Source: Pseudomonadota bacterium (lineage in GTDB: Bacteria > Pseudomonadota > Alphaproteobacteria > Rhizobiales > Aestuariivirgaceae). From it: a stretch of 7,795 nt of DNA. Of this stretch, positions 1 through 6,529 are shown one piece after another (position 1 is the first letter of the stretch; every line of letters starts with the position of its first letter). The translations under genes and the position numbers were made by a program. Location: contig JAEKFU010000539.1 of the NCBI GenBank assembly GCA_016522385.1, forward strand, positions 1-7,795, written 5' to 3'. The notes beneath the pieces were generated by a model. That model was not told the origin of the DNA. It did no database searches and was given only the letters and a program-made list of their open reading frames with translations.

Positions 1-2
1 TC

Positions 3-1553
3 AATCGGGTCGGGTCCGCCGGCGGCTACGGCGCGGCATTCCTCGCCATGCAGGCGTTGGGGTTGTTGCCGGAAGAACTGGCTTACGCAGGACCGCCTGC
101 CATTGCCGAGGGCGCCGGCGCCGGCACTTCTGTTGTGATACTGGGGGCCGGTCTCGCCGGTTTGGTTGCCTGTTATGAACTACAAAAGGCCGGCTATGGA
201 TGCACAGTTCTCGAGGCCAGGGATCGTGCCGGCGGAAGAAACTGGACCATTCGCGGCGGCGATCAGGTGCGGGAGATTGATGGCGTGGCCCAGACCTGCG
301 AATTCGATCCGGGACTCTATTTCAATCCGGGACCTGCGCGAATTCCCAGCCAACATCGCGCCGTGCTTGGCTACTGTAAGCAGTTCAGCGTACCGCTCGA
401 AGTATTTGTGAATGCAAACCGCAATGCTTTGTTTCAGGACGACAAGGTATTTGGCGGCAAGCCAATTGAGTCGCGTCAACTTTACAACGATGCCGCAGGA
501 CACATCTCGGAGCTGCTCGCCAAAGCCGTAGACAGCGGTGCGCTGGACGAGGCATTGAGCGGTGTCGACAAGCACCGCCTGCGATACTTTCTCATCCAGC
601 ACGGTGCACTGGACAAAGACTTGGTGTACCGAGGCTCGAGCCGCAGCGGTTACGACGTGGTGCCCGGCGCCGCCTTCCAGTCCGGTGAAAAGCGCAGGCC
701 TTTGGACCCCCTGGCGCTACTCGACTCGAGGTTCTGGCACTGGCACATGGACTTCGAGAAGAAGTTCGAGCAACAGGCAACGATGCTGCAGCCGGTCGGC
801 GGCATGGACCGTATCGGGGCGGCGTTTGCGAAGCGGGTGGGGGACCTTATTCGATATCGCAGTATCGTCAAGGAAATCCGCAAGACGGCTGCAGGTGTTC
901 AAATTGTTTACCAGGACGAATCCAGCGGAACGAGCCGCGGGATCGAGGCCGACTATTGCATCTGCACCCTGCCACTGTCCCTTCTCGCTGGCATCGAAAC
1001 GGACTTCTCTCAGCGCTTCAAGCAAGCAATCAACGCCGGCGCGCGCTTCTATGAGCCCGCCTGCAAGCTTGCCTGGCAAGCCAGTCGGCGCTTCTGGGAA
1101 GATGACCATGGCATCTATGGGGGTATCTCCTGGACCCAGCGCGAGATTACACAGCTCTGGTATCCGTCGAGCGAGTATCATTCAGACAAAGGCGTACTGA
1201 TAGGTGCCTACAATTTCCCTCCGCAGGCATTGTCTTTTGGTCGCCTGACTCCAAGTGCACGGGCACGCGCTGCCAGAACCAGCGGCGCCCTCATTCACCC
1301 GCAAATGGAAACTGAAGTCGGCAAGCCAATCTCCGTTGCCTGGCAAAACATTCCGTTCAGTGAAGGCGCCTACTCAACGTGGGATCAAACAGGGCGAACA
1401 CAAATCTATCCGCTGTTGAACCAGCCCGATGACCGCATCTATCTCGCCGGGGAGCACCTGAGCCACTGGACCTCCTGGCAAGAAGGTGCGGTTCTATCTG
1501 CCCATCATGTGATCAGCGCCCTTAACGCGCGAGTACGGACCAGCCGCGGATGA
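3..1553 (+). CDS. Flavin monoamine oxidase family protein, 5'-truncated, probably exported
   Basis: FAD-dependent amine oxidase that oxidatively deaminates a primary amine or amino acid; the substrate cannot be read from the sequence. Numbered from the first in-frame ATG (position 48), the Rossmann FAD motif GAGLAGL is at residues 33-39, the ribose-binding Glu at 56 in VLEARDRAGGR, and the C-terminal flavin motif AGEH at 467-470 is followed by HWTSWQEGA at 473-481. The PACKLAWQ...RRFWE stretch, with a conserved Lys, is typical of the family. The reading frame stays open upstream of position 48 to the window edge and encodes NRVGSAGGYGAAFLA, so the ATG is probably internal. Relatives often carry a twin-arginine signal reading roughly RRxFLxRxGxxGG before this hydrophobic stretch, so I infer a Tat-exported, periplasmic enzyme whose RR pair lies just outside the window. 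The gene converges on the minus-strand small gene at 1633-1773, and no link to the CoA genes is evident. Confidence 0.88.
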   Translation, partial: NRVGSAGGYGAAFLAMQALGLLPEELAYAGPPAIAEGAGAGTSVVILGAGLAGLVACYELQKAGYGCTVLEARDRAGGRNWTIRGGDQVREIDGVAQTCEFDPGLYFNPGPARIPSQHRAVLGYCKQFSVPLEVFVNANRNALFQDDKVFGGKPIESRQLYNDAAGHISELLAKAVDSGALDEALSGVDKHRLRYFLIQHGALDKDLVYRGSSRSGYDVVPGAAFQSGEKRRPLDPLALLDSRFWHWHMDFEKKFEQQATMLQPVGGMDRIGAAFAKRVGDLIRYRSIVKEIRKTAAGVQIVYQDESSGTSRGIEADYCICTLPLSLLAGIETDFSQRFKQAINAGARFYEPACKLAWQASRRFWEDDHGIYGGISWTQREITQLWYPSSEYHSDKGVLIGAYNFPPQALSFGRLTPSARARAARTSGALIHPQMETEVGKPISVAWQNIPFSEGAYSTWDQTGRTQIYPLLNQPDDRIYLAGEHLSHWTSWQEGAVLSAHHVISALNARVRTSRG

Positions 1554-1632
1554 CCGGGTCGACCGCGGAGGCGGGCTTCAGCGACAGTTATTGTCGATCG
1601 GTGGAAATCACACTGAGCTATTGCTCCAAGGT
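1554..1632. other. Convergent intergenic spacer with a small hairpin
   Basis: This short gap separates the stop of the amine oxidase (+) from the stop of the small membrane protein (-). It contains a perfect 5-bp hairpin, CGACA-GTTAT-TGTCG, at 1582-1596, which could fold in transcripts from either strand. No T-run follows on either side, so a bidirectional rho-independent terminator is possible but poorly supported. An 8-bp palindrome GGTCGACC lies just downstream of the amine oxidase stop. Nothing else is recognisable. Confidence 0.25.
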
Positions 1633-1773
1633 TCAGTCGATTGGCTCCGCGTCTGACGTCTCGCGATTTGCATCATAGGCATTGTGAACGAGCGCAAGCC
1701 ACTTGCCCATTTGGGCAGGTGACACAGCCACGACCAGCATCAGGACAGCAGCGATCAATCCGAGATAGTACAT
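1633..1773 (-). CDS. Small single-span membrane protein (46 aa), unknown function
   Basis: I do not recognise the family. The 46-residue product begins MYYLGLIAAVLMLVVAV, a hydrophobic segment at about residues 3-20 that should span the inner membrane once. A short amphipathic region follows (QMGKWLALVHNAY) and then an acidic, polar tail ending AEPID. The main evidence that it is real is the ribosome binding site: GGAGGAGA (1778-1785, minus strand) lies at ideal distance, 7 bases from the GGAGG core to the ATG. The frame stays open further upstream, but the Shine-Dalgarno sequence picks this start. It begins 34 bases after the acyl-CoA dehydrogenase stop on the same strand, so the two are probably cotranscribed. 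It could anchor or regulate that enzyme at the membrane, or be an unrelated small protein; both are guesses. It does not obviously match the small accessory protein LvaB of the levulinate operon. Confidence 0.62.
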   Translation of the reverse strand: MYYLGLIAAVLMLVVAVSPAQMGKWLALVHNAYDANRETSDAEPID

Positions 1774-1777
1774 TTCG

Positions 1778-1785
1778 TCTCCTCC
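1778..1785 (-). promoter_or_regulatory. Strong ribosome binding site of the small membrane protein
   Basis: On the minus strand the sequence reads GGAGGAGACGAAATG, with a near-complete anti-16S match. It is the strongest Shine-Dalgarno sequence in the window. It sets the start of the 46-residue protein and argues against the longer open frame that continues upstream into the dehydrogenase gene. Confidence 0.7.
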
Positions 1786-1807
1786 GCTTAGGGAATGGTG
1801 ACAATTC

Positions 1808-3031
1808 TTATTCCGCGTAGATCCAGCGTGGACTTTGCTTTGCCAACTCCACCTTGGCGACCGCTGCCCGGTGAACTTCATCCGGACCGTCCGCGAGACG
1901 CAGGCTGCGCGCCTGCGCCCAGGCATGGGACAATCCGAAATCTTCGCATACACCGCCGCCACCATGTACCTGAATTGCCCGGTCAATGACATCGAGTGCC
2001 ATTTGCGGCGCGACGACCTTGATCATGGCGATCTCGGAACGAGCCGCCTTGTTTCCTCGTGAGTCCATCATCCAGGCAGCTTTCAGCGTCAAAAGGCGGG
2101 CCTGTTCGATTTCCATACGTGACCGTGCGATTGAGTCGATGACGACACCCTGTTCGGCGAGCTGTTTGCCGAAGGCCACCCGCTTCTTTGCTCGGGCACA
2201 CATCGCCTCTAACGACCGCTCGGCAACACCGATCAAGCGCATGCAATGGTGGATGCGGCCCGGCCCGAGTCGGCCCTGGGCGATTTCAAAGCCGCGCCCT
2301 TCGCCAAGGATCAAATTCTCCACTGGCACGCGCACGTCTTTGAAATCGATCTCATAATGACCATGCGGCGCATGATCATAGCCGAAGACGGTAAGCGGCC
2401 GGACAAGGGTGACGCCGGGCGTGTCACGCGGTACCAGGATCATCGACTGCTGTTTGTGTTTCTCCGCCTTGAAGTCGGTCTTGCCCATGAAGATGAAGAT
2501 TTCACAGCGATGGTCGCCGGCGCCCGAAATCCACCATTTGCGGCCGTTGATCACATATTCATTGCCGTCGCGTTCGATGCGTGACCGGATGTTGGTGGCA
2601 TCAGAGGATGCAACGTCCGGCTCGGTCATTGCGAACGCGGAACGGATTTCACCGGCCAGAAGCGGTTTCAGCCATTTGTCTTTCTGCATGTCGTTGCCAT
2701 AGCGGGCCAACACTTCCATGTTACCGGTGTCAGGCGCAGAACAATTGAACACTTCCGGGCCAATTGGCGACCGGCCCATGATCTCGCACAATGGCGCATA
2801 TTCAAGATTAGTCAGACCGGCACCATTTTCCGTGTCCGGCAGGAACAGGTTCCACAGCTCCGCATCGCGGGCCTTTGCTTTCAGTTCCTCCATGATGGCG
2901 GGCTGTGCCCAGCGGTCGCCAGTGTCGAGTTGCTCCACAAAGGTGCGCTCGTTCGGGTAGACATGCTCATCCATGAAGGCGAGCAGCCGTGTCCTCAGCG
3001 TTTCGACCTTCTGCGAAAACCTGAAATCCAT
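1808..3031 (-). CDS. Acyl-CoA dehydrogenase, ACAD10/ACAD11-like (407 aa)
   Basis: FAD-containing acyl-CoA dehydrogenase of the subgroup represented by the C-terminal domain of human ACAD10/ACAD11 and, by context, LvaC of Pseudomonas. Visible signatures: an N-terminal helical domain (about 1-125), FAMTEPDVASSDATNI at 133-148 (flavin and substrate contact), KWWISGAG at 165-172, a beta domain to about 240, then a C-terminal helical domain with RVAFGKQLAEQG at 284-295 (FAD contact), QVHGGGGVCEDFGLS at 354-368 and RLADGPDEVHR at 378-388. At the usual catalytic-Glu position, just before the Gly, there is Asp381, as I recall for ACAD11-type enzymes. The start at 3031 (MDFRF) is preferred over an in-frame ATG four codons earlier because GAGG precedes it at good spacing. 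In the proposed pathway it would eliminate phosphate from a 4-phosphoacyl-CoA and yield an enoyl-CoA; ordinary alpha,beta-dehydrogenation is the alternative. The small membrane gene follows it. Confidence 0.9.
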   Translation of the reverse strand: MDFRFSQKVETLRTRLLAFMDEHVYPNERTFVEQLDTGDRWAQPAIMEELKAKARDAELWNLFLPDTENGAGLTNLEYAPLCEIMGRSPIGPEVFNCSAPDTGNMEVLARYGNDMQKDKWLKPLLAGEIRSAFAMTEPDVASSDATNIRSRIERDGNEYVINGRKWWISGAGDHRCEIFIFMGKTDFKAEKHKQQSMILVPRDTPGVTLVRPLTVFGYDHAPHGHYEIDFKDVRVPVENLILGEGRGFEIAQGRLGPGRIHHCMRLIGVAERSLEAMCARAKKRVAFGKQLAEQGVVIDSIARSRMEIEQARLLTLKAAWMMDSRGNKAARSEIAMIKVVAPQMALDVIDRAIQVHGGGGVCEDFGLSHAWAQARSLRLADGPDEVHRAAVAKVELAKQSPRWIYAE

Positions 3032-3223
3032 TGTTGCCCTCATTCGTTCAACTTCAATCTAAGTGAGCCGACAGACAATCCGGCGGCGGTTTGAGTGTCT
3101 ATTGCTCCTGCGCCACCGCTTTCCTGCTGCCTGGCAAAACCTGGCGCGTACGATGCTGGACATTCTCGATTGTCGTGAACATACTCGAATTTCGCCAAAC
3201 AGACACTAGGAACGGATGGGCCA
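3032..3223. promoter_or_regulatory. Divergent control region between the dehydrogenase and the bifunctional enzyme
   Basis: This 192-base gap lies between two genes transcribed away from each other and must hold promoters for both. On the plus strand a good candidate is found (separate entry). No convincing -35/-10 pair was found for the minus strand. It also holds a direct repeat CCTGGC-AAAA-CCTGGC at 3130-3145, with arms one helical turn apart and just upstream of the plus-strand -35. An inverted pair AGTGTCT (3094-3100) and AGACACT (3201-3207) lies about 100 bases apart. Either could be an operator, but neither is recognised. Confidence 0.55.
3157..3185 (+). promoter_or_regulatory. Candidate sigma-70-type promoter for the bifunctional enzyme and kinase
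   Basis: TGGACA (3157-3162, five of six matches to the -35 consensus) is separated by exactly 17 bases from CATACT (3180-3185, four of six matches to the -10 consensus). Transcription would begin near 3192, giving a leader of about 32 bases before the ATG at 3224. This is a consensus match only. Spacing and position fit well, and the divergent layout requires a promoter here. Confidence 0.45.
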
Positions 3224-5317
3224 ATGGGGGACGTTGTCGAGTATGAGACTCATGGCGCAATCGCCGTGATTGCACTGAACAATCCACCGGTTAACGCACT
3301 GGGCGTGGCGGTGCGCCAGGGGATCCACGATGCAATTCTCAGGGCGACGTCAGACCCAACGGTCAAGGCTGTCGTCCTGACGGGACGAGGACGCTGTTTC
3401 TGCGGCGGCGCCGACATTCGTGAGTTCGGCAAACCACGCCAAGGACCCTCTCTTTCTGACGTCATCAATATGATAGAGGCCTGTGAAATTCCGGTTGTTG
3501 CCGCGATACACGGGACCGCGGTGGGCGGCGGTTGCGAATTGCCGTTGGGCTGTCACTACCGGGTAGGCGACAGTTCGGCGAAGTTTGGCCTACCGGAAAT
3601 CAAGCTCGGGCTGTTACCGGGTGCCGGCGGAACACAGCGGCTGCCGCGTCTAATCGGCGTTGCGCCGGCGCTCGATATCATGTTGAGCGGCGAGTATGTG
3701 GGCGCCATGCGGGCAAGGGAAATGGGCTTTTTGGACCAGGTCACCGAGGGTGATCTGGTGCGAGGCGCGCTCGAGTATACGAACGAGCTGATCGCCGAGG
3801 ACAAGGGACCGCGCCGGACGCGCGACATGAAGCTCGACGATAGCGGCGCGGAAAAGGTTTTGGCCGCTGCCCGCGCCAAGGCTGCACGTCGCTCGCGTGG
3901 TTTAGTCGCGCCGCAGCGCTGCATAGAAGCCATCGAGCACGCGCTGAAAATTCCGGTTGAAGAAGGCATGCAGCTTGAGCGCAAATACTTCGATGAACTG
4001 GTGCAGTCAGACCAGTCAAAGGCGCAGCGCCATCTGTTCTTCGCCGAACGTCTGGCGCATAAGATTCCCGATGTGCCCGCCGACACGCCGGTCAGAGAGA
4101 TCCGAACCGCTGCGGTCATCGGTTGCGGCACCATGGGCCGCGGCATCGCCATGAGTCTCGCCTATGGCAACGTGCCCGTGACGGTGCTGGATATGAACGC
4201 CGAAGCCCTTGAGAAGGGGTTGGCTGGAATCAACCGCACATATGCCGGCAGCGTTTCGCGCGGCAGTCTGTCGGAATCCGAAATGGAAGAACGACGTGGA
4301 CTGATAAGCGGCACCACGGAATATTCTGACATCGCCAAGGCGGACATCGTCATCGAGGCCGTGTTCGAAGAGATGGACCTGAAGAAGAAGATCTTCGCAA
4401 CGATCGGAGAGGTCTGCAAACCGGGCGCGATTCTCGCCACGAACACGTCGTCACTTGACGTGAACGAGATTGCCGCCGCCACGGACCGGCCAGATGACGT
4501 CATCGGCACGCATTTCTTCAGCCCGGCCAACGTCATGAAGCTGATGGAGAATGTGCGTGGTGAGAAAACTGCGCCGGACGTCATTGCCACTGTGATGAAG
4601 CTGTCAAAGGATATCAACAAGGTAGGGGTTATGGTCGGCGTGTGTGACGGGTTTGTTGGAAACCGGATGCTGTATGCCTACAAGAGCCAAGCCGAATTTC
4701 TTCTCGAAGAAGGCGCACTACCGCATCAGGTCGACAAGGTCATTTACGATTTCGGCTTTCCGATGGGTCCGTTTGCCATGGGCGATCTGGCCGGCCTCGA
4801 CGTTGGTTATCTCGTGCGCCAGCACAGGCGTAAGACCAAGCCGTCAAATGACCGTGAATCGATTGTCGCAGATCGTATAGTCGAGATGGACCGTCACGGA
4901 CAGAAGAACGGCAAGGGTTGGTATCTATATGAAGAGGGCAGCCGCAAGCCGATCCCCGATCCGGAAATTGAGCAACTGATCCTTCAGGTTTCCGAACAAC
5001 TCGGCATCGTACGTCGGGAAATCGGCGATCAGGAGATTCTCGAGCGTTGCATGTATCCGTTGATCAACGAGGGTGCAAAAATTCTCGCCGAGGGCATCGC
5101 CCTGCGCCCAAGCGATATCGATCTCGTCTGGATTTTTGGTTACGGTTTCCCGGTCGGCAAGGGCGGACCAATGTTCCACGCCGATCACGTCGGCACCGAC
5201 AAAGTCTATGACACAATGAAAGTGCTTTACGACAAGCATGGTGAAATGCTTCGGCCGGCACCGTTACTTGAAGAGCTGGCGAAGTCGGGCAGGTCCTTCG
5301 CCGACCTTCAGTCATAG
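3224..5317 (+). CDS. Bifunctional enoyl-CoA hydratase / 3-hydroxyacyl-CoA dehydrogenase (697 aa)
   Basis: Fused beta-oxidation enzyme: hydrates a trans-2-enoyl-CoA to 3-hydroxyacyl-CoA, then oxidises it with NAD to 3-ketoacyl-CoA in the cytoplasm. The crotonase domain (about 1-190) has the oxyanion segment FCGGADI at 59-65 and both catalytic glutamates, Glu105 in VGGGCEL and Glu125 in GLPEIKLG. A linker runs to about 290. The dehydrogenase domain begins with the NAD motif GCGTMG (300-305) and has TNTSS at 407-411, catalytic His430 in GTHFFSP, partner Glu442, and Asn480 in GFVGNRM. Two C-terminal dehydrogenase domains end with FGYGFPVGKGGPMFHAD (638-654). At 697 residues the length fits FadJ and peroxisomal L-bifunctional enzymes (roughly 700-720). 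All key residues are present, so both activities are expected. The ribosome binding site is weak (AGGA 12 bases before the ATG). The kinase gene follows on the same strand after 144 bases. A specialised paralogue rather than the housekeeping FadB is likely, because no thiolase (FadA) follows. Confidence 0.95.
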   Translation: MGDVVEYETHGAIAVIALNNPPVNALGVAVRQGIHDAILRATSDPTVKAVVLTGRGRCFCGGADIREFGKPRQGPSLSDVINMIEACEIPVVAAIHGTAVGGGCELPLGCHYRVGDSSAKFGLPEIKLGLLPGAGGTQRLPRLIGVAPALDIMLSGEYVGAMRAREMGFLDQVTEGDLVRGALEYTNELIAEDKGPRRTRDMKLDDSGAEKVLAAARAKAARRSRGLVAPQRCIEAIEHALKIPVEEGMQLERKYFDELVQSDQSKAQRHLFFAERLAHKIPDVPADTPVREIRTAAVIGCGTMGRGIAMSLAYGNVPVTVLDMNAEALEKGLAGINRTYAGSVSRGSLSESEMEERRGLISGTTEYSDIAKADIVIEAVFEEMDLKKKIFATIGEVCKPGAILATNTSSLDVNEIAAATDRPDDVIGTHFFSPANVMKLMENVRGEKTAPDVIATVMKLSKDINKVGVMVGVCDGFVGNRMLYAYKSQAEFLLEEGALPHQVDKVIYDFGFPMGPFAMGDLAGLDVGYLVRQHRRKTKPSNDRESIVADRIVEMDRHGQKNGKGWYLYEEGSRKPIPDPEIEQLILQVSEQLGIVRREIGDQEILERCMYPLINEGAKILAEGIALRPSDIDLVWIFGYGFPVGKGGPMFHADHVGTDKVYDTMKVLYDKHGEMLRPAPLLEELAKSGRSFADLQS

Positions 5318-5461
5318 ACGGCGTGCATGCGACAGGGAGTGGATACGACCGAAGCCGTAATCGTCACCACACCCGATATCGCGCTGCACCCGGTTCGCCG
5401 ACTGCAGCCCGCCGTGGGGCAAGCAGAATTGAATCCAAATCAACACGACACGCTCTAAGGC
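5318..5461 (+). other. Intergenic leader before the kinase, with a 43-codon open frame
   Basis: The gap between the bifunctional enzyme and the kinase is long for an operon. It contains an ATG-initiated frame of 43 codons (5327-5458, beginning MRQGVDTTEA) whose stop lies 3 bases before the kinase ATG, the geometry expected for translational coupling. It has no convincing ribosome binding site and no recognisable similarity, so I do not call it a gene. An imperfect palindrome TTGAATCCAAATCAA (5429-5443, five of seven base pairs) lies about 20 bases upstream of the kinase start. I see no clear promoter or terminator, so the kinase is probably cotranscribed with the upstream gene. Confidence 0.3.
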
Positions 5462-6517
5462 ATGGAAACCGATCGCGAAGTCATTGAAGTTCGGGCCGAA
5501 GAGCAACTCGACACCAGGCGCCTGGAACCCTGGCTGCGGCAGCATTTGCCGGACGCTGAAGGACCGTTTGAACTCGCCCAGTTCGGCGGCGGCCACGCCA
5601 ATCTCACCTATCTGATCCGGTTTGGAAAAAAGGAGTACGTGCTGCGCCGGCCGCCGTTCGGCCCGGTAGCGCCGTCTTCCCATGACATGGGCCGTGAGCA
5701 CACGGTGTTGAAAAATCTCTGGCAGGCCTTTCCACTGGCGCCACGCAGCTATCTGATCTGCAAGGATGCAAAGATAATAGGAGCATCCTTCCACATAATG
5801 GAGCGCCGCTACGGCATCGTCATCCGTAGGGAACTTCCTGAAGGTTATGACTGGAAAGAGGAGCTGAACTCCCGGGTCGGCAATATGGTGATAGATGTGC
5901 TGGCCGAGCTGCACCGTGTTGACCCGTCGGATGCGGGGCTCGGCGAGCTTGGCCGCCCGGAGGGTTTTGTCGAGCGGCAGCTCTCAGGCTGGACCCGGCG
6001 TTGGGAGGCAGCTAAGCACGACGACTTGCCCGTGGTGTGGGACATCGTTTTGTGGTTGGAGCGTGGTCTGCCCACGGGTGATCAAGTGTCACTGCTGCAC
6101 AACGACTACAAGCTCGACAACCTGCTCGTCAGTACTGACGATCCCGGCCGTGCGGTGGCTGTGCTTGACTGGGACATGTGCGCGCGCGGCGATCCACTGG
6201 TTGATCTCGGCCATATGCTGACCTTCTGGGGAGAGCCGGGCGACGACGAACGCTGGATCGCAGCGGCCTCGATGCCGACCACGTATCCGGGTTTCCCGAC
6301 CCGCGACGAGGCAATAGAGCGTTACGCCGCCGCGACCGGATTTGATTGCGGCAATGTGCACTGGTACCAGGTATTTGGTGCTTTCAAGATCGCTGTCATT
6401 CTGCAGCAGATTTACATCCGCTATCTGCGAGGCCAGACTCGGGATGAACGTTTCGCCGCTTTCGGTGATCGCGTTGCCGGGCTCATCGACAAGGCACGAG
6501 TGCTTGCCAAGCTCTAG
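5462..6517 (+). CDS. APH-fold phosphotransferase, ACAD10/ACAD11 N-terminal kinase type (351 aa), candidate 4-hydroxyacyl-CoA kinase
   Basis: ATP-dependent small-molecule kinase with an aminoglycoside-phosphotransferase fold. The sequence resembles the N-terminal half of human ACAD11 and LvaA of the Pseudomonas levulinate operon rather than any antibiotic kinase. The N-lobe has a Gly-rich loop FGGGHANLTY (41-50) and the beta-strand YVLRRPP (59-65), then SSHDMGREH (72-80). The RQLSGWTRRWEAAKHDDLP segment (172-190) and the KIAVILQQIYIRYLRG segment (309-324) are, from memory, shared with ACAD11. The catalytic loop is HNDYKLDN (213-220; Asp215 base, Asn220 metal ligand) and the metal-binding motif is LDWD (235-238; Asp236). 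All catalytic residues are intact. In ACAD10/11 and LvaA this domain phosphorylates the 4-hydroxyl of an acyl-CoA, and I infer the same here because the matching dehydrogenase is nearby. The start at 5462 has only a poor ribosome binding site, so coupling to upstream translation is possible. It ends 12 bases from the converging SDR gene. Confidence 0.9.
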   Translation: METDREVIEVRAEEQLDTRRLEPWLRQHLPDAEGPFELAQFGGGHANLTYLIRFGKKEYVLRRPPFGPVAPSSHDMGREHTVLKNLWQAFPLAPRSYLICKDAKIIGASFHIMERRYGIVIRRELPEGYDWKEELNSRVGNMVIDVLAELHRVDPSDAGLGELGRPEGFVERQLSGWTRRWEAAKHDDLPVVWDIVLWLERGLPTGDQVSLLHNDYKLDNLLVSTDDPGRAVAVLDWDMCARGDPLVDLGHMLTFWGEPGDDERWIAAASMPTTYPGFPTRDEAIERYAAATGFDCGNVHWYQVFGAFKIAVILQQIYIRYLRGQTRDERFAAFGDRVAGLIDKARVLAKL

Positions 6518-6529
6518 CGCGTTTCATGC

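Noticed and set aside
1582..1596. Rho-independent terminator
   Set aside because: The hairpin has only 5 bp and no T-run on either strand; kept only as a note in the intergenic entry.
1774..1992. Longer version of the small membrane protein starting inside the dehydrogenase gene
   Set aside because: It would overlap the dehydrogenase in another frame, whereas a near-perfect ribosome binding site precedes the internal ATG at 1773.
5312..5914. 200-codon open frame antisense to the kinase
   Set aside because: It lies opposite a gene with intact kinase motifs, has no recognisable domain, and is the kind of frame expected opposite GC-rich coding sequence.
5462..6517. Aminoglycoside resistance kinase
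   Set aside because: The fold and the HNDYKLDN loop are shared with antibiotic kinases, but the rest of the sequence matches the ACAD10/11 kinase group and the neighbours are CoA-metabolism genes.
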